Source of the DNA: Bolinopsis microptera
Taxonomy: Eukaryota; Ctenophora; Tentaculata; Lobata; Bolinopsidae
DNA length: 64,000 nt
Direction of reading: 5' to 3'
NCBI RefSeq assembly: GCF_026151205.1
Contig: NC_087074.1
Location: 10,387,226-10,451,225, forward strand
Part shown: positions 11,506-24,289 of the stretch, in pieces
How the letters are laid out: the number at the start of each line of letters is the position of its first letter
How positions within the stretch are numbered: position 1 is the stretch's first letter
Translations under genes and position numbers: made by a program
The notes under the pieces: model-generated
Database searches by the model: none
Told to the model about the DNA's origin: nothing
What the model saw: only the letters and a program-made list of their open reading frames with translations

Positions 11506-13470
11506 TGTAAGTAGTAGAGGCTCTTACGGGCATTGTCTGCTCGATACGTTAGGGACCCCAGATACACCTTACTAGACGTATTTTTGACCGTAGAATCGAT
11601 TGAAAGTAGTTTCAAGATGATTGGACTGATTGTTCTGGGGTAAAATCGCAAAAAACCGATTTTTGGGCCAAAAATAGGCCAAAAAACCATGTTTTTTGAT
11701 ATTTTGAGCAAGTTAATTTTGTTGGCATGTCGGCAAAACTTGCATAAAGATAGCTAAAAGACAGCCGCACAAGATTGTATAAAAATAAAACAAATCCCTC
11801 TATTTGTTCTAAGGTAAAAATCCAAAAAAGTGGTAAAAATTTTGACTTTTTTGCTTGAAGTTTGAATAATTTTTTGCAGTTGTATTAAATCAACCCAAAA
11901 ATAGTCACATCGTGTTTGCCTAAATTTTTCCTTTCCGAGAAGTACCCACTTCATATACTTTATCGAAGTTTGAATATTGTCACTCCGCAAGCGTTTTTGC
12001 CAAATTTTCGACGCGCACTACGCGCAAAAGCATTTAGTTGTTATCAATTGGCACCCGCGCGTTCATCATAAATTTCAAACAGCTATAACTCAGCGAGATT
12101 ATGTCCGTTCTAGCTCATATTTTCACACTAAATAGAAAATAATGTGATCTTATTGCTGACAAAATATGAATATAATTACTCTATTTGCCTTAGAGTAATA
12201 GACTGTCAAAGTTTAAAACGCGCATTGGTATAGCACGTGACTAATAAGGCCAAATTTATACTTCTTAACATATTATCGATCCTTAGACATCATACTATTG
12301 TGTCCAATTAGCGGTTAGGTCTCTAAACTCGTAGCAGAAAACACGTCTTTTTGCCCGTAAGAGCCTCTACTAAAGAAACCCCGATTGGTAGATAAGATGC
12401 CAGTATGTTACAGTAATCACGCCGAATGCTCGTGGTATTTCGCTGTGTACAGTGTCCATCGGAGACGTAATCATTAGACGTGGTCTTAAACTTCTACCCC
12501 GTTCCAGTATCTTCTAGAACAAGTTTTCCCGCTCTGACCGTTGGCGATGTCCAGCTACCTTATCTACTCAACGTACCAATTCCCATGGAACGGAGCTCCG
12601 ATCGCCCCACGATGGTAGTCCGCCCCTAATTAACTGGAAATCGGAGACGGGGTCAAGGGAACTTGGCATTGGACCCGGGGTCACACGCGCCGAGACGCAG
12701 AGATCCAGTTCACTAATTCTCTTACAGGCATTTACGTGACGCAGCTCAGCCCCCGCGGAGATCAGCCCCCACGGATCCTGGATCTCGAGGACCACGCCGC
12801 TATCGCAGATCCCAGAACGCCGACTAGGAGAACTCATACCTCGGATTAGCTCTCAGCAGTTGCTGAAGGACCTCGCTACTTCAGATGCCGCCCCGTCCGG
12901 AGACTTCTCTCCTGCTAACGCTACTTTCCTATCGACGACTGGGTGAGTACTCCTAGAGTGGCCTTAAACTATAACGCGTTAAATTATTCTATCGCTAACT
13001 ATGTATATATCCAATGATTAGTTTACTTACCTTGATGTCAGAAGCTCGATTCTGGCCCCTTAAATAAGTGTACTTCACTAGACTTAAAACATACAAGTAT
13101 GTGACCCACGAGTCACTAGCACAGGAACAATCCTGTGCTATAATCATCATTGACAGTGTTAAGACTGGGAGTCCTCGCGGTTCCCAGCATATAATCGTGG
13201 TGCAGGTGGTAATGCACCAGTCCATTGAGGTTGGGTGTCACTATATTAGTGGAACTGTACGATCCCTGACCCTTGTGAGACCTGAAGGAGGATATGATCG
13301 AGGTAAGTGATAGCCCGCATCTCCTGGCTAACCAGGCATGATCATATTTCGAGAGCAGTAGGTACGTTCTCGTGGAGCCTATAATAAGTATCCTGACCTA
13401 GGTTTTATTAGTGTGTTTCGGTCCACCCTTTTGTAGATATTATCGTTTCAACTGAGCGCTGTGTCTTACA
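11506..13470 (+). repeat. 3' LTR, split by a MITE
   Basis: Its first six bases (TGTAAG) are at 11506-11511, and the remainder resumes at 12373 and runs to CTTACA at 13470. Without the MITE it is about 1.1 kb and aligns end to end with the 5' LTR. Confidence 0.92.
11512..12372. mobile_element. MITE with 21 bp perfect TIRs inside the 3' LTR
   Basis: Starts TAGTAGAGGCTCTTACGGGC and ends with its exact reverse complement. Target duplication AAG (11509-11511 and 12373-12375), confirmed by the uninterrupted 5' LTR, which reads TGTAAGAAACC. 861 bp, AT-rich, no coding frame of note. The superfamily cannot be named from a 3 bp duplication alone. Confidence 0.92.
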
Positions 13471-13475
13471 CCCGC

Positions 13476-13846
13476 GGTGCTTCAGATGCGAACTTAACTC
13501 AAATATTTGGATGACAAGGACTGAGCCGATCCTACAAATCGGGGGATGGGATCCAGAGCTGAAGGTTTTTGAGCACAAGGATATTTTTATTAAGATGAAA
13601 GCAGCAGGTTACAAACTAGTTACCTGTCGGGGAATATATCTTAAGCACGATAAACCTGACAAAGAAAGCCCAGACCAGGTTGAGGGCTTTTCTGAAAAGA
13701 GGCATCGAGGCCTGAAGAGGTTTTGGAGTTTAACATCAGGGAGGTACAACGTACACGATATTTTTGATTACCTTGGTGCAGATGTTAACGAAGATGGTGA
13801 CCCGGTTTTAGTTAATGGACCGCCACCAAGCGATTATTTATGCTAA
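13476..13846 (+). CDS. Glycosyltransferase exon, downstream part and stop (GT12/B4GALNT-like)
   Basis: Continues the frame of 1-151 once the retrotransposon and one copy of CCCGC are discounted. It opens with a Cys-rich FPRC segment, then IWMTRTEPIL, then GGWDPELKVFEHKDIFIKMK. The WDP...EH core and the following Cys/His segment (LVTCRGIYLKH) match the acceptor-side catalytic region of GM2-synthase-like enzymes (UDP-GalNAc transfer in the Golgi). The tail contains DIFDYLGAD and ends in SDYLC before TAA. There are no stops or frame breaks on either side of the insertion, so the gene was intact when hit. The first ATG here (13511) is internal, not a start. The product might also be a related GT2-type enzyme. 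Confidence 0.65.
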
Positions 13847-14478
13847 GCTAAAACTTAAAAGTGAATCGCGGTTCTAAATACTTAAAAACAGGATGGATTA
13901 CACTGTAAAGCACCATGATGTATTATAAATATAATGAGGATTATTCTGGGCGAAGAATGATATTCATATAGTTACTATAAGGGGGAAAATCTATCAACAA
14001 AAAACGATTATCTTAAAAAATTCAAATTTTATTGGAGTTATTGTATAAAAATGCGTTACTGATTAAGATAATTCACGTCCAAAAATGATTATAATTTTCA
14101 TGAATGATGTTAAATCGAACAATATAAATGAAATATACCCCTAGAGGAAGGGATTCAGGACTCGTGAGTCGTTTGCAATTATTTGTTAAAATTAAATAAT
14201 ATTTAACAATTTGAACCATTATAAACCTTGACGACATGCCAAGTGATGCAAGTTATAAGGAAGTGGTTTAACAGAAAATAAGTTACCAGATGCTTCTGCT
14301 GTATTACTATTAATGGAGCGAGTACTACGAGAGGAATTGGATCGGCACACGACACACCGCACCCCAATTTCCTCCAACTAAACTCTTACAGTTACATGCG
14401 CGTATAATTCTGACACGAATGTTTTAATGTTTGGTCTGCATCACAGGATTGAATGGCGGTCTCAGTTCTTCCACTTCT
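13847..14478. other. Intergenic, no gene seen
   Basis: AT-rich sequence downstream of the glycosyltransferase stop. No AATAAA, repeat or RNA gene was recognised. Confidence 0.5.
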
Positions 14479-14735
14479 TGGGAGACTGGGATGCACCGTG
14501 GTTTGCTGATTACTGAGCATGTAAGGGTTGGGGGGAGACTGGGCTGCACCGTGGTTTGCTGATTACTGCGCATGTAAGGGTTGGGGAGACTGGGCTGCAC
14601 CGTGGTTTGCTGATTACTGCGCATGTAAGGGTTGGGGAGACTGGGCTGCACCGTGGTTTGCTGATTACTGCGCATGTAAGGGTTGACCATGGGCTGCACC
14701 GTGGTTTGCTGATAACTGCGCATGTAAGGGTTGGG
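14479..14735. repeat. 51 bp minisatellite, about five copies
   Basis: Unit contains CTGGGCTGCACCGTGG and TTTGCTGATTACTGCGCATG. Copies start near 14481, 14534, 14585, 14636 and 14682. The last is mutated at its start. 51 is divisible by three, so open frames run through on both strands. On the minus strand one (14424-14768) reads as a 17-residue repeat starting NPYMRSNQQTTVQ. Coding status is unproven. Confidence 0.9.
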
Positions 14736-14829
14736 GAGGAAAATGGGGTAGGTGCTGATCAAATTCATTTTTCTCTCGTAGTACTGGCTCCATTAATACT
14801 ATTGGGAACTGCAGAGGTAATACGACTCC

Positions 14830-14905
14830 TGTCCGACAGCGACATCTGTCCGACAGCGACATCTGTCCGACTCAGGGTACCAAAAAAAAACGACATCTGT
14901 CCGAA
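14830..14905. repeat. 17 bp motif cluster CGACATCTGTCCGACAG
   Basis: Two and a half tandem copies at about 14832-14865, then one more motif at 14891-14905 that holds the left MULE target site. The same motif recurs at 17322-17428. Confidence 0.85.
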
Positions 14906-15082
14906 GGGTATAGGACGCAGCGGCGGAAGTCACTGCGGCGGTGGACGGTACAGCGGAGGACGGTACAGCGGAGGACGGTACGGCGGTAGTTTCCAAAAAG
15001 GTTGGACGGTGCGGCGGATCACATGACACCCACTTTACTTTGGACAGTACGGCGGTACTACTACTACTAGAAACTGTACCTA
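14906..15082 (+). repeat. Left TIR of the MULE-like element
   Basis: GGGTATAGGACGCAGCGG start, then reiterated GGACGGTACAGCGGA units and a stretch ending CTAGAAACTGTACCTA. It pairs with 16280-16453. Confidence 0.88.
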
Positions 15083-15456
15083 TAAGATAGACCTAGCATT
15101 GCTAATATAACAAAATCGATTAGCTATAAAAGTTCTATTTTCCTCTTTGTTACTTCGAAATTAAATTTAATTAAAATTAAATTGGATAGAGTTTAACATA
15201 TACATTGTGATTACTAAGAGCAGTTCTTGTTCCACTTTTTGGTTCGTATCAGATCGCGTCCGGTCTGCACAACGGTGGTTAAGCGAGTGCACGATGAGCT
15301 TGTTACGGTGAGATCTCATATCACTGCGCCGAGATGCAATGGGTAATAACAAGGGTATGAGAACACGTCACGAGGGATCGCATCCAGGAATCTGATCAAC
15401 CGTAGCCAAGAAGAGAGGTTGCTCAGTGAAACGTAGATAATGATAGAGGCAAACAG

Positions 15457-15465
15457 TATATAAAG
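15457..15465 (+). promoter_or_regulatory. TATA box of the FLYWCH gene
   Basis: TATATAAAG about 92 bp before the start codon. An initiator-like TCATTAG lies about 30 bp downstream, at the right spacing. Confidence 0.6.
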
Positions 15466-15556
15466 CGGTTCAAAGTTGAGGAGATTATCTCATTAGCACC
15501 ACCATCTCCACTCTCCAGTACTGCAACACTACAACTTGAGTACAACAGCTACAACG

Positions 15557-16030
15557 ATGTTCGATGAAGATACGGTGAAGGTGGTCGGGGGAAGAACTGC
15601 TAAGAGTCAGAACCTTCTACACCGTGGTTTCCGCTACTCCAAAGATGGAAAGCCGACTCTGGATGGACGACAGGCTTGGAGGTGCGTGAAGAAGAACGAC
15701 AGATGCAAGGGACGACTCTACACCCTCAACGGATCCCTGGTGTCAGTCACCCAGCCCCAGATGTGCATCGGCAGATTACCGAGTTACCCCGCTATCCTTG
15801 GACACTCCAACCCCACCATCTACAACTTCATCACAGCACTTCGGATGGAGCAGAGTTCAACAGATGGGAAGCACGCAGCTTACCTGGTCGGAGAGAACCC
15901 ACCGAAGAGGAAGAAAGCTCACAGCGACAAGGACAGGAGGATTCACCGCATCGTGCAGAACTACCACTCTTACGAAGATGATGTCTTGACTTACCTGGAT
16001 CTGCTCAAGTGTTTATATGTGAACTATTGA
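15557..16030 (+). CDS. FLYWCH-type zinc finger protein
   Basis: 157 codons. The first ATG in frame is at 15557, and the frame upstream lacks another. Residues about 8-70 form a FLYWCH-like domain: VVGGRTAKSQNLLHRGF, then a Gly-rich DGKPTLDGRQAWRC with Trp41 and Cys43, then Cys50 in NDRCKGRLYT. The expected terminal His pair is not present. The equivalent segment reads VTQPQMC with Cys70, so the metal site is atypical. The remainder (about 80-157) is basic with KRKK near 116-120, possibly nuclear localisation, and has no recognised domain. FLYWCH proteins bind DNA. Here the protein may bind the element's long TIRs, but that is inference. It has its own TATA box and polyadenylation signal. Confidence 0.75.
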   Translation: MFDEDTVKVVGGRTAKSQNLLHRGFRYSKDGKPTLDGRQAWRCVKKNDRCKGRLYTLNGSLVSVTQPQMCIGRLPSYPAILGHSNPTIYNFITALRMEQSSTDGKHAAYLVGENPPKRKKAHSDKDRRIHRIVQNYHSYEDDVLTYLDLLKCLYVNY

Positions 16031-16157
16031 TTGCTGTAACTTCTTGATAATGATTTGTGGGATTTAGATATTATTGCTATTGAGTGTGTCAAGTTATATT
16101 CACTTTTTGTTTTTCAACAACTCAATATTCTCGATTTACATTGTCTGCAAAGCCCTG

Positions 16158-16163
16158 AATAAA
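16158..16163 (+). terminator. Polyadenylation signal of the FLYWCH gene
   Basis: AATAAA about 130 bp after the stop codon, still inside the element. Confidence 0.55.
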
Positions 16164-16279
16164 AAAGTAACAACTAAACTAACAAGAATTATACAAAATG
16201 ATAAAGAGAAAAGAAAAAATAAAACTTATGCGAATATAGAACAAAACTTAGAAACAAGTTGAATGTGTAAGTTCTGTCT

Positions 16280-16453
16280 TAGGTACAGTTTCTAGTAGTA
16301 GTACCGCCGTACTGTCCAAAGTAAAGTGGGTGTCATGTGATCCGCCGTACCGTCCAACCTTTTTGGAAACTACCGCCGTACCGTCCTCCGCTGTACCATC
16401 CTCCGCTGTACCGTCCACCGCTGCAGTGACTTCCGCCGCAGTGACCGGTTCCC
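16280..16453 (-). repeat. Right TIR of the MULE-like element
   Basis: Inverted match to 14906-15082 with a few substitutions and one missing CTA triplet. Its outer end reads GGGAACCGGTCACTGCGG on the minus strand. Confidence 0.88.
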
Positions 16454-16642
16454 CTGTCCGAAATTTTGATCTGATTTCAATACGTAACATTTCCAATTAG
16501 AGGCATGATCCGAACTGTTACTTGCTAATTTGTATACGTAACATTTCCTATTTGATCTGAGCCATAGTTTACTACCATAGTTTTTCTCTAGTTGTGTAAT
16601 CAACTACAATTCTCTGAAGTTGTCGATTGTAAAATATTTAGT

Positions 16643-16682
16643 GTTCGCTCCCCACGTGTTGATTCCACATGTGGGGAGCGAA
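16643..16682. repeat. Perfect 12 bp-stem hairpin
   Basis: TTCGCTCCCCAC and GTGGGGAGCGAA around a 16 base loop. No neighbouring gene explains it. Confidence 0.8.
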
Positions 16683-16902
16683 GTTAGGATTGGTGGTTGA
16701 TGTCCCGATCCAAGTACGTTTTCGTAGTATGAAGCAAACTCTGTCCACCATTCTGTTGAAGGATGATAGCTGGCAGCCAAACTTTAGCTTTGCTCTAGAT
16801 TCGTAACCCAAACCACCAACTGCTTCAGATACGACGTATTTCGTTGATCTCCACCAGATGCCTTTCTTTTTTAAGTTCTGTTTGCTGACGTGGACGGTCG
16901 TT

Positions 16903-17040
16903 TCACCACGGTAGGAAATCCGAACATTTCCAGTAGGTGGTGTCGTCTCTTCGTTTGTCGAAGACGCATCGGAAGCCATCCAGGACAGGGTTCTCCGAGC
17001 CTTGTTTGTGTCCAGGGATAAACTGAAGATTGGTTGCCAT
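16903..17040 (-). pseudogene. FLYWCH domain fragment
   Basis: 45 codons on the minus strand from ATG at 17040. It contains LQFIPGHKQG, a hydrophobic VLDGFRCVF and TTYWKCSDF, the YWxC core of a FLYWCH finger. The second Cys and the His pair are missing: the frame stops just after the core, while other minus-strand frames stay open over the same bases (16638-16979). It could be an exon end or a decayed older MULE copy. It is clearly diverged from the intact FLYWCH gene 1 kb away. Confidence 0.55.
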
Positions 17041-17321
17041 TGTGGTCCACAATGATTGTGGATTGCGATAACTGATCCCTCATACTGCCGTCCGACTGTC
17101 CTATATCAATATGTACTCATGTAGGCTGTGTCCTGTGATGTGATCAACAGCTTGTTAGTGTACGGCTAGCACGATCCTGTCCTACTCCTCAACTAGTCAA
17201 TCACGTATCGATGGATCAGATCTCAATGGATCACATCAGCATTAGAACAATGGGAGCAACGTCACGAGATTACCCGTGAGCCTGTGAAATACAAATGTGA
17301 ACCGAAATTACAATATGATCC
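17041..17321. other. No gene seen
   Basis: Unassigned sequence upstream of the minus-strand FLYWCH fragment. No promoter was recognised. Confidence 0.5.
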
Positions 17322-17428
17322 GAAATTCGGACAGATGTCGCCAAAAACGACTCCTGTCCGACAGCGACATCTGTCCGAAATCCCTAATTCGGCTGTCGGA
17401 CAGATGTAGCTGTCGGACAGATGTCGCC
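17322..17428. repeat. Second cluster of the GACATCTGTCCGA motif, both orientations
   Basis: At least five copies of the motif alternate in direction, forming nested palindromes (TTCGGACAGATGTCG next to CGACATCTGTCCGAA). The sequence matches the site that received the MULE. Confidence 0.85.
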
Positions 17429-18005
17429 CAATCACTGCAGACCAGAAGCTCAAAATTATGGACAACCTGGTGTCAAATTTCCGTGCGCTACTTATTAAGT
17501 GCTATTGTTAAGAGACGTACTCGGGTTTCAGCACGACAACTTACTTAACGGCCTATTTAATGCTCCAATTTTCCATGACTTCTAGAGATTATTTATTTAT
17601 TATATTTCATTAAATTTAGATGACATTAATTTAACTACGTATAATGGGCTCCTTTTAACTAGAGTATGGAAATTCAGGTTCCGATATTATGGAATACCTC
17701 CGGTTTGAGACTCTCTCGGGGAAGTAGTCCCAGCCCAAACTCTCTTTGTACAGATACAATTTTAGGACAGTTATTATTTCTATTATAAATATCTCCGGGA
17801 TTTCGACGCGGGATCATATTATCACTCAGCCCGGCCCGCTGTTAGATAAACATTTCAAGGTGATATCATCCCGCCCCGGAAATTAATATAAACCCGGCCC
17901 GCTTTTTAGTCGTAACTGATGTTTATCATTCAATTCTCCGACATACAATAATCAATGATACTGCTGATTAGAACTCGATAATAGTAGAACAGTTAGACGC
18001 GCGAT
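17429..18005. other. No gene seen
   Basis: AT-rich. Contains two similar blocks rich in CCCGGCCCGC and CCCGCCCCGG near 17830-17905. Confidence 0.45.
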
Positions 18006-18098
18006 CACGTGGGCGCGTCACGTGCGTACCACGTGCCACCAATAGCATACGCCGAGTCTATACCACGTGACACGAAAGCGCACCACGTGATATAAAAC
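18006..18098 (+). promoter_or_regulatory. Cluster of five CACGTG E-boxes before a TATA-like sequence
   Basis: CACGTG at 18006, 18019, 18030, 18064 and 18084, followed at once by TATAAAAC (18091). This resembles a bHLH-responsive promoter reading rightwards, but no coding exon was recognised before 18531. Confidence 0.45.
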
Positions 18099-18406
18099 AT
18101 CGTAACCGTCCACTTCTTTTACACGCAAATTCCTGGGAACGTTGCCAAAGCAGCTAATTCTTGGAATTTCTCCAACGCGTGGCGTGAGAAGTTGGCGACT
18201 AGCCAGCTACCCTTGTCCGTGCCCTAAAAATAGTATTGTTTTGCTTGCTCTCCTTCCAGCTCTTGTTCCTGCTAACGTTCAAGCTATTGCTCCACTATGA
18301 CAGATCGGTTTATCACTCTCTTCTAAAGTATAAATCCCTTGTCGAAATCGCCGGAGATAATTATAATCCATAAACACTTCACCATTCACGCTCAGGGCTA
18401 AATAAA

Positions 18407-18513
18407 TGTAATCCCTCAGCTGGCGCTTCGGGATTACATATTAACACAAAACTCGTGCGCTGCGCGCACTCGTATGTGTTTATCAGATCATCCCGCTAGC
18501 GCGGGATGATCTG
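18407..18513. repeat. Three consecutive palindromes
   Basis: TGTAATCCC...GGGATTACA (18407-18438), GTGCGC/GCGCAC near 18455-18469, and CAGATCATCCCGC...GCGGGATGATCTG (18484-18513, 13 bp perfect stem, 4 base loop). They end 17 bp before the large TIR element. Confidence 0.75.
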
Positions 18514-18530
18514 TTATATAAACCCTTTAT

Positions 18531-18874
18531 CACCCTACGCGCGTGGGGTGGACTCCTGGGGTGGACTTTTATTCAGCGCGTATTTTGTAGCCTGTTCAAC
18601 TTGACGTTTTGAATCGTTACTATCTCAATGTCACAGATACATAGAATGTGAGGAGATCATCTTAAAGAGAAACGTCTCAGCTTTCACCTGGTGTAAAGTT
18701 TATCTTTGTTCTCAAAATATAGCTCGCTCAGTGTGCAACAGAAGTTGACATTACAATAACCACGTCCGCGACCGGTCGTCAGATACCGGAGTTTTGCACA
18801 AAATTGGGTCCCTAAATTAAAATTTTATGACACAGTTACGATGAACTAGTGTCTAGGGAAACATTTGGTGAAAG
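18531..18874 (+). repeat. Left TIR of the 5.75 kb element
   Basis: Near-perfect inverted match to 23941-24284. Similarity fades inward over the next 50 bp. Confidence 0.92.
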
Positions 18875-18974
18875 TTTCAACTCTCTACTATAAAAATAGC
18901 TATAGTTATTGAAGATAAACCGTGAGAAAATTCCTCTTGTCGGGATCGACGCCATCAGAAAATCCCTTCTGTAC

Positions 18975-19013
18975 CACGTGACAACGATTAGAGCGTCACG
19001 TGGCCGTCACGTG
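18975..19013. promoter_or_regulatory. Three CACGTG E-boxes
   Basis: At 18975, 18997 and 19008, just inside the left TIR and 1.4 kb before the first modelled exon. They may belong to the promoter of the ankyrin gene. Confidence 0.35.
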
Positions 19014-20407
19014 ACACAAGTGCGCGCATCTGGTCGACCTTTCTCGTGGGAAATCCTGATTGCCTGATCGATCTCCTGGGAAATCCTGATTGCTACGGAA
19101 AGGGCTGACAATAGGTAGTGCGCCATCGACAGTGAGCCGCGCGTGCCGACTGTAGGATGGTTTTTTAGCGCTAATTTCAGCCAGCACAATTTTCTTCAAA
19201 CAAATAAATATTGAGTATCCTTCCCGACCTCCAATTGCAACAAAAATTGGTAAGCTTACTCATAGACTTACAAGGAAAGTGTCCGAAAAATTTAAAGCAT
19301 ATCCAATTAACAGACATTATGTTACAGCTAAAAGCAGCGCATTTTGCCCCATTTTGATCATTATATCAACTCCGATATCCACCAAATTTTTCGGACAGTT
19401 GTAAAAGCCCTATTGGAAGGTCGTCGCCAATTTTCAGAATGATCTCATTTAAGGAACTGAAGATAAATCCGAATAATACGACAAAAATGGTCAAATTTGG
19501 ACGAATTTGGTCAAATTACGCGACTTTTACAGCTACTTTTGCTCCAAAAGCCGCGCACCATCAAATATGGCACTTAGGCGAAATTCACTGATCTTTCCAA
19601 AAAGGTATGACAAATTTGGTATTGTGAAAATTCTCACAGTCTCTAGAAAACACTGGTACAAAAATTTTTAAAATCCGAGCAAGTTTATTTTTATCGTGCA
19701 CCTCCTACTGACAACCACTGTTATTTTCGTTCCTCAATTTTCCAGTTCACTTGCTCAGTGCTGTCAGTTGTTTTTTGTTTGCCCTGCTAAATAAATTTCA
19801 CTCCGTCATAATCCCCTACTCCCCTATCCAATGAACTGTTTCTGTTACAGCTGCCATTCTGTTGACTTGACCCTAACTTAGTCTTATCATTGTCACTTGA
19901 TAACTTTATCCGTGTGCACTTTCTCGAAACTCACTTATCTTTGTCAAGACTCAGCTTATCTCAGATCTAAATGTTGCCTTAACAGACTTACTGGTCACTG
20001 CACTGGGCCCTCCTTTAAATGCAAATATCATATGAGCAGCCGATCGATTTATTGCTTGAACTGTGCATCCTTTTTTTTAAATACATAAGGTCAATTTTTC
20101 TATCGTGAAACTTAGTCACTGAAAGTGAAGACAACGCAATCTGGCTGTGCCGGTTCCCCTCTGCCTAGATCACTTAGAATATCCATAGTTAGCAATACTT
20201 TAATCGTTTAATGCAGCGATATAGCCAGTTATTAATGCCACATTGTAGATTTTAGCCTGTTCCAATCATCCTTATATCGAGTTAATGAAATTTATGAAAT
20301 TGCCTACCGTTCAAATCGCTCTCTGTTGTTAGCACCACACTGATTAACTACAATGTTCCAATTTTTTAGAATTATGTCCGACATAATTCTAATTTTTGCT
20401 GTTACAG
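19014..20407. other. 5' flank or first intron of the ankyrin gene
   Basis: No exon recognised. There is a direct repeat of TGGGAAATCCTGATTGC at about 19048-19093. An upstream exon must exist, because exon 20408 begins in phase 1. Confidence 0.4.
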
Positions 20408-23381
<2,974 letters not shown>

Positions 23382-23940
23382 GGTTGTCACGAAAGCGTAC
23401 TGTAACGGGACTGTATCAGATTTGAGTGATTTGATTTTGTGATTCGCAGTTCACGTGATTTTATTGTGATCTTAGACTGTAAAAACTATAAAGGTTCAAG
23501 TTGAACTATCGTCGCCATGATTATGTATTTTGGAACTGTTCACGTTGAAATTGCTTCGTTAATCAGCAGTCTTCCTTGGTTACCTTCTACTGTGTAATGC
23601 AGCTACGATCAACGATACTTAGCTAGTACATTCATAGTAACTGCACTGAGAAGAGTAAAAAATTTGAGCTTTGACGGAATAACATTTCCTTGTTTTTAGA
23701 TACGGTTACTATTCTAGTGAGGGGTTCATAGCTGACCATTAAGGTCTTACTCACAATAATTTGTGCTCTGATATTGGCCGTACTGACTGCTGTTGAAAAA
23801 GCCACGCCATCAGATGCGCGTCACGAGAGTCCACCCCAGTAGACCCCACTACGTACAAAATTTGAAATTTTCCCAAAAACTTCTGATTAAGCTAGTTTGT
23901 TTTCAATAACTTTTGCAATATTAACAGTAGACCCTTCAAA
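23382..23940. other. 3' flank of the ankyrin gene, no further gene
   Basis: Contains AGTCCACCCCAGTAGACC near 23829, resembling the TIR terminus in direct orientation. Confidence 0.4.
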
Positions 23941-24284
23941 TTTTCACCAAATGTTTCCCTAGACACTAGTTCATCGTAACTGTGTCATAAAATTTTAATT
24001 CAGGGACCCAATTTTGTGCAAGACTCCGGTATCTGACGACCGGTCGCGGACGTGGTTATTGTAATGTCAACTTCTGTTGCACACTGAGCGAGCTATATTT
24101 TGAGAACAAAGATAAACTTTACACCAGGTGAAAGCTGAGACGTTTCTCTTTAAGATGATCACCTCACATTCTATGTATCTGTGACATCGAGATAGTAACG
24201 ATTCAAAACGTCAAGTTGAACAGGCTACAAAATACGCGCTGAATAAAAGTCCACCCCAGGAGTCCACCCCACGCGCGTAGGGTG
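23941..24284 (-). repeat. Right TIR of the 5.75 kb element
   Basis: Ends CCCCACGCGCGTAGGGTG. It is followed by the TTTAT duplication. Confidence 0.92.
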
Positions 24285-24289
24285 TTTAT

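Larger units (their letters stand above)
152..13470 (+). mobile_element. LTR retrotransposon (Ty3/gypsy type), full length with decayed pol
   Basis: Two direct repeats of about 1.1 kb (152-1249 and 11506-13470, the second holding a MITE) begin TGTAAG and end CTTACA. Both outer flanks carry the 5 bp target duplication CCCGC (147-151 and 13471-13475). A purine tract abuts the 3' LTR. Between the LTRs lie a gag-like ORF, RNase H and integrase pieces in gypsy order, and a third ORF after pol. Protease and reverse transcriptase are missing: gag ends at 7295 and RNase H starts within about 30 bases. The LTRs differ by roughly 3 percent by eye, so the insertion is not brand new. The 5.4 kb leader before gag is unusually long. 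The insertion splits a host glycosyltransferase exon. Confidence 0.93.
14906..16453 (+). mobile_element. MULE-like element carrying a FLYWCH gene
   Basis: Both ends begin GGG and are inverted repeats of about 170 bp. Exactly outside them is the 9 bp duplication CTGTCCGAA (14897-14905 and 16454-16462), the length typical of Mutator-like elements. There is no transposase inside. The single gene is a FLYWCH zinc-finger protein, a domain also found in Mutator-type transposases. It is therefore a non-autonomous element. Confidence 0.85.
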
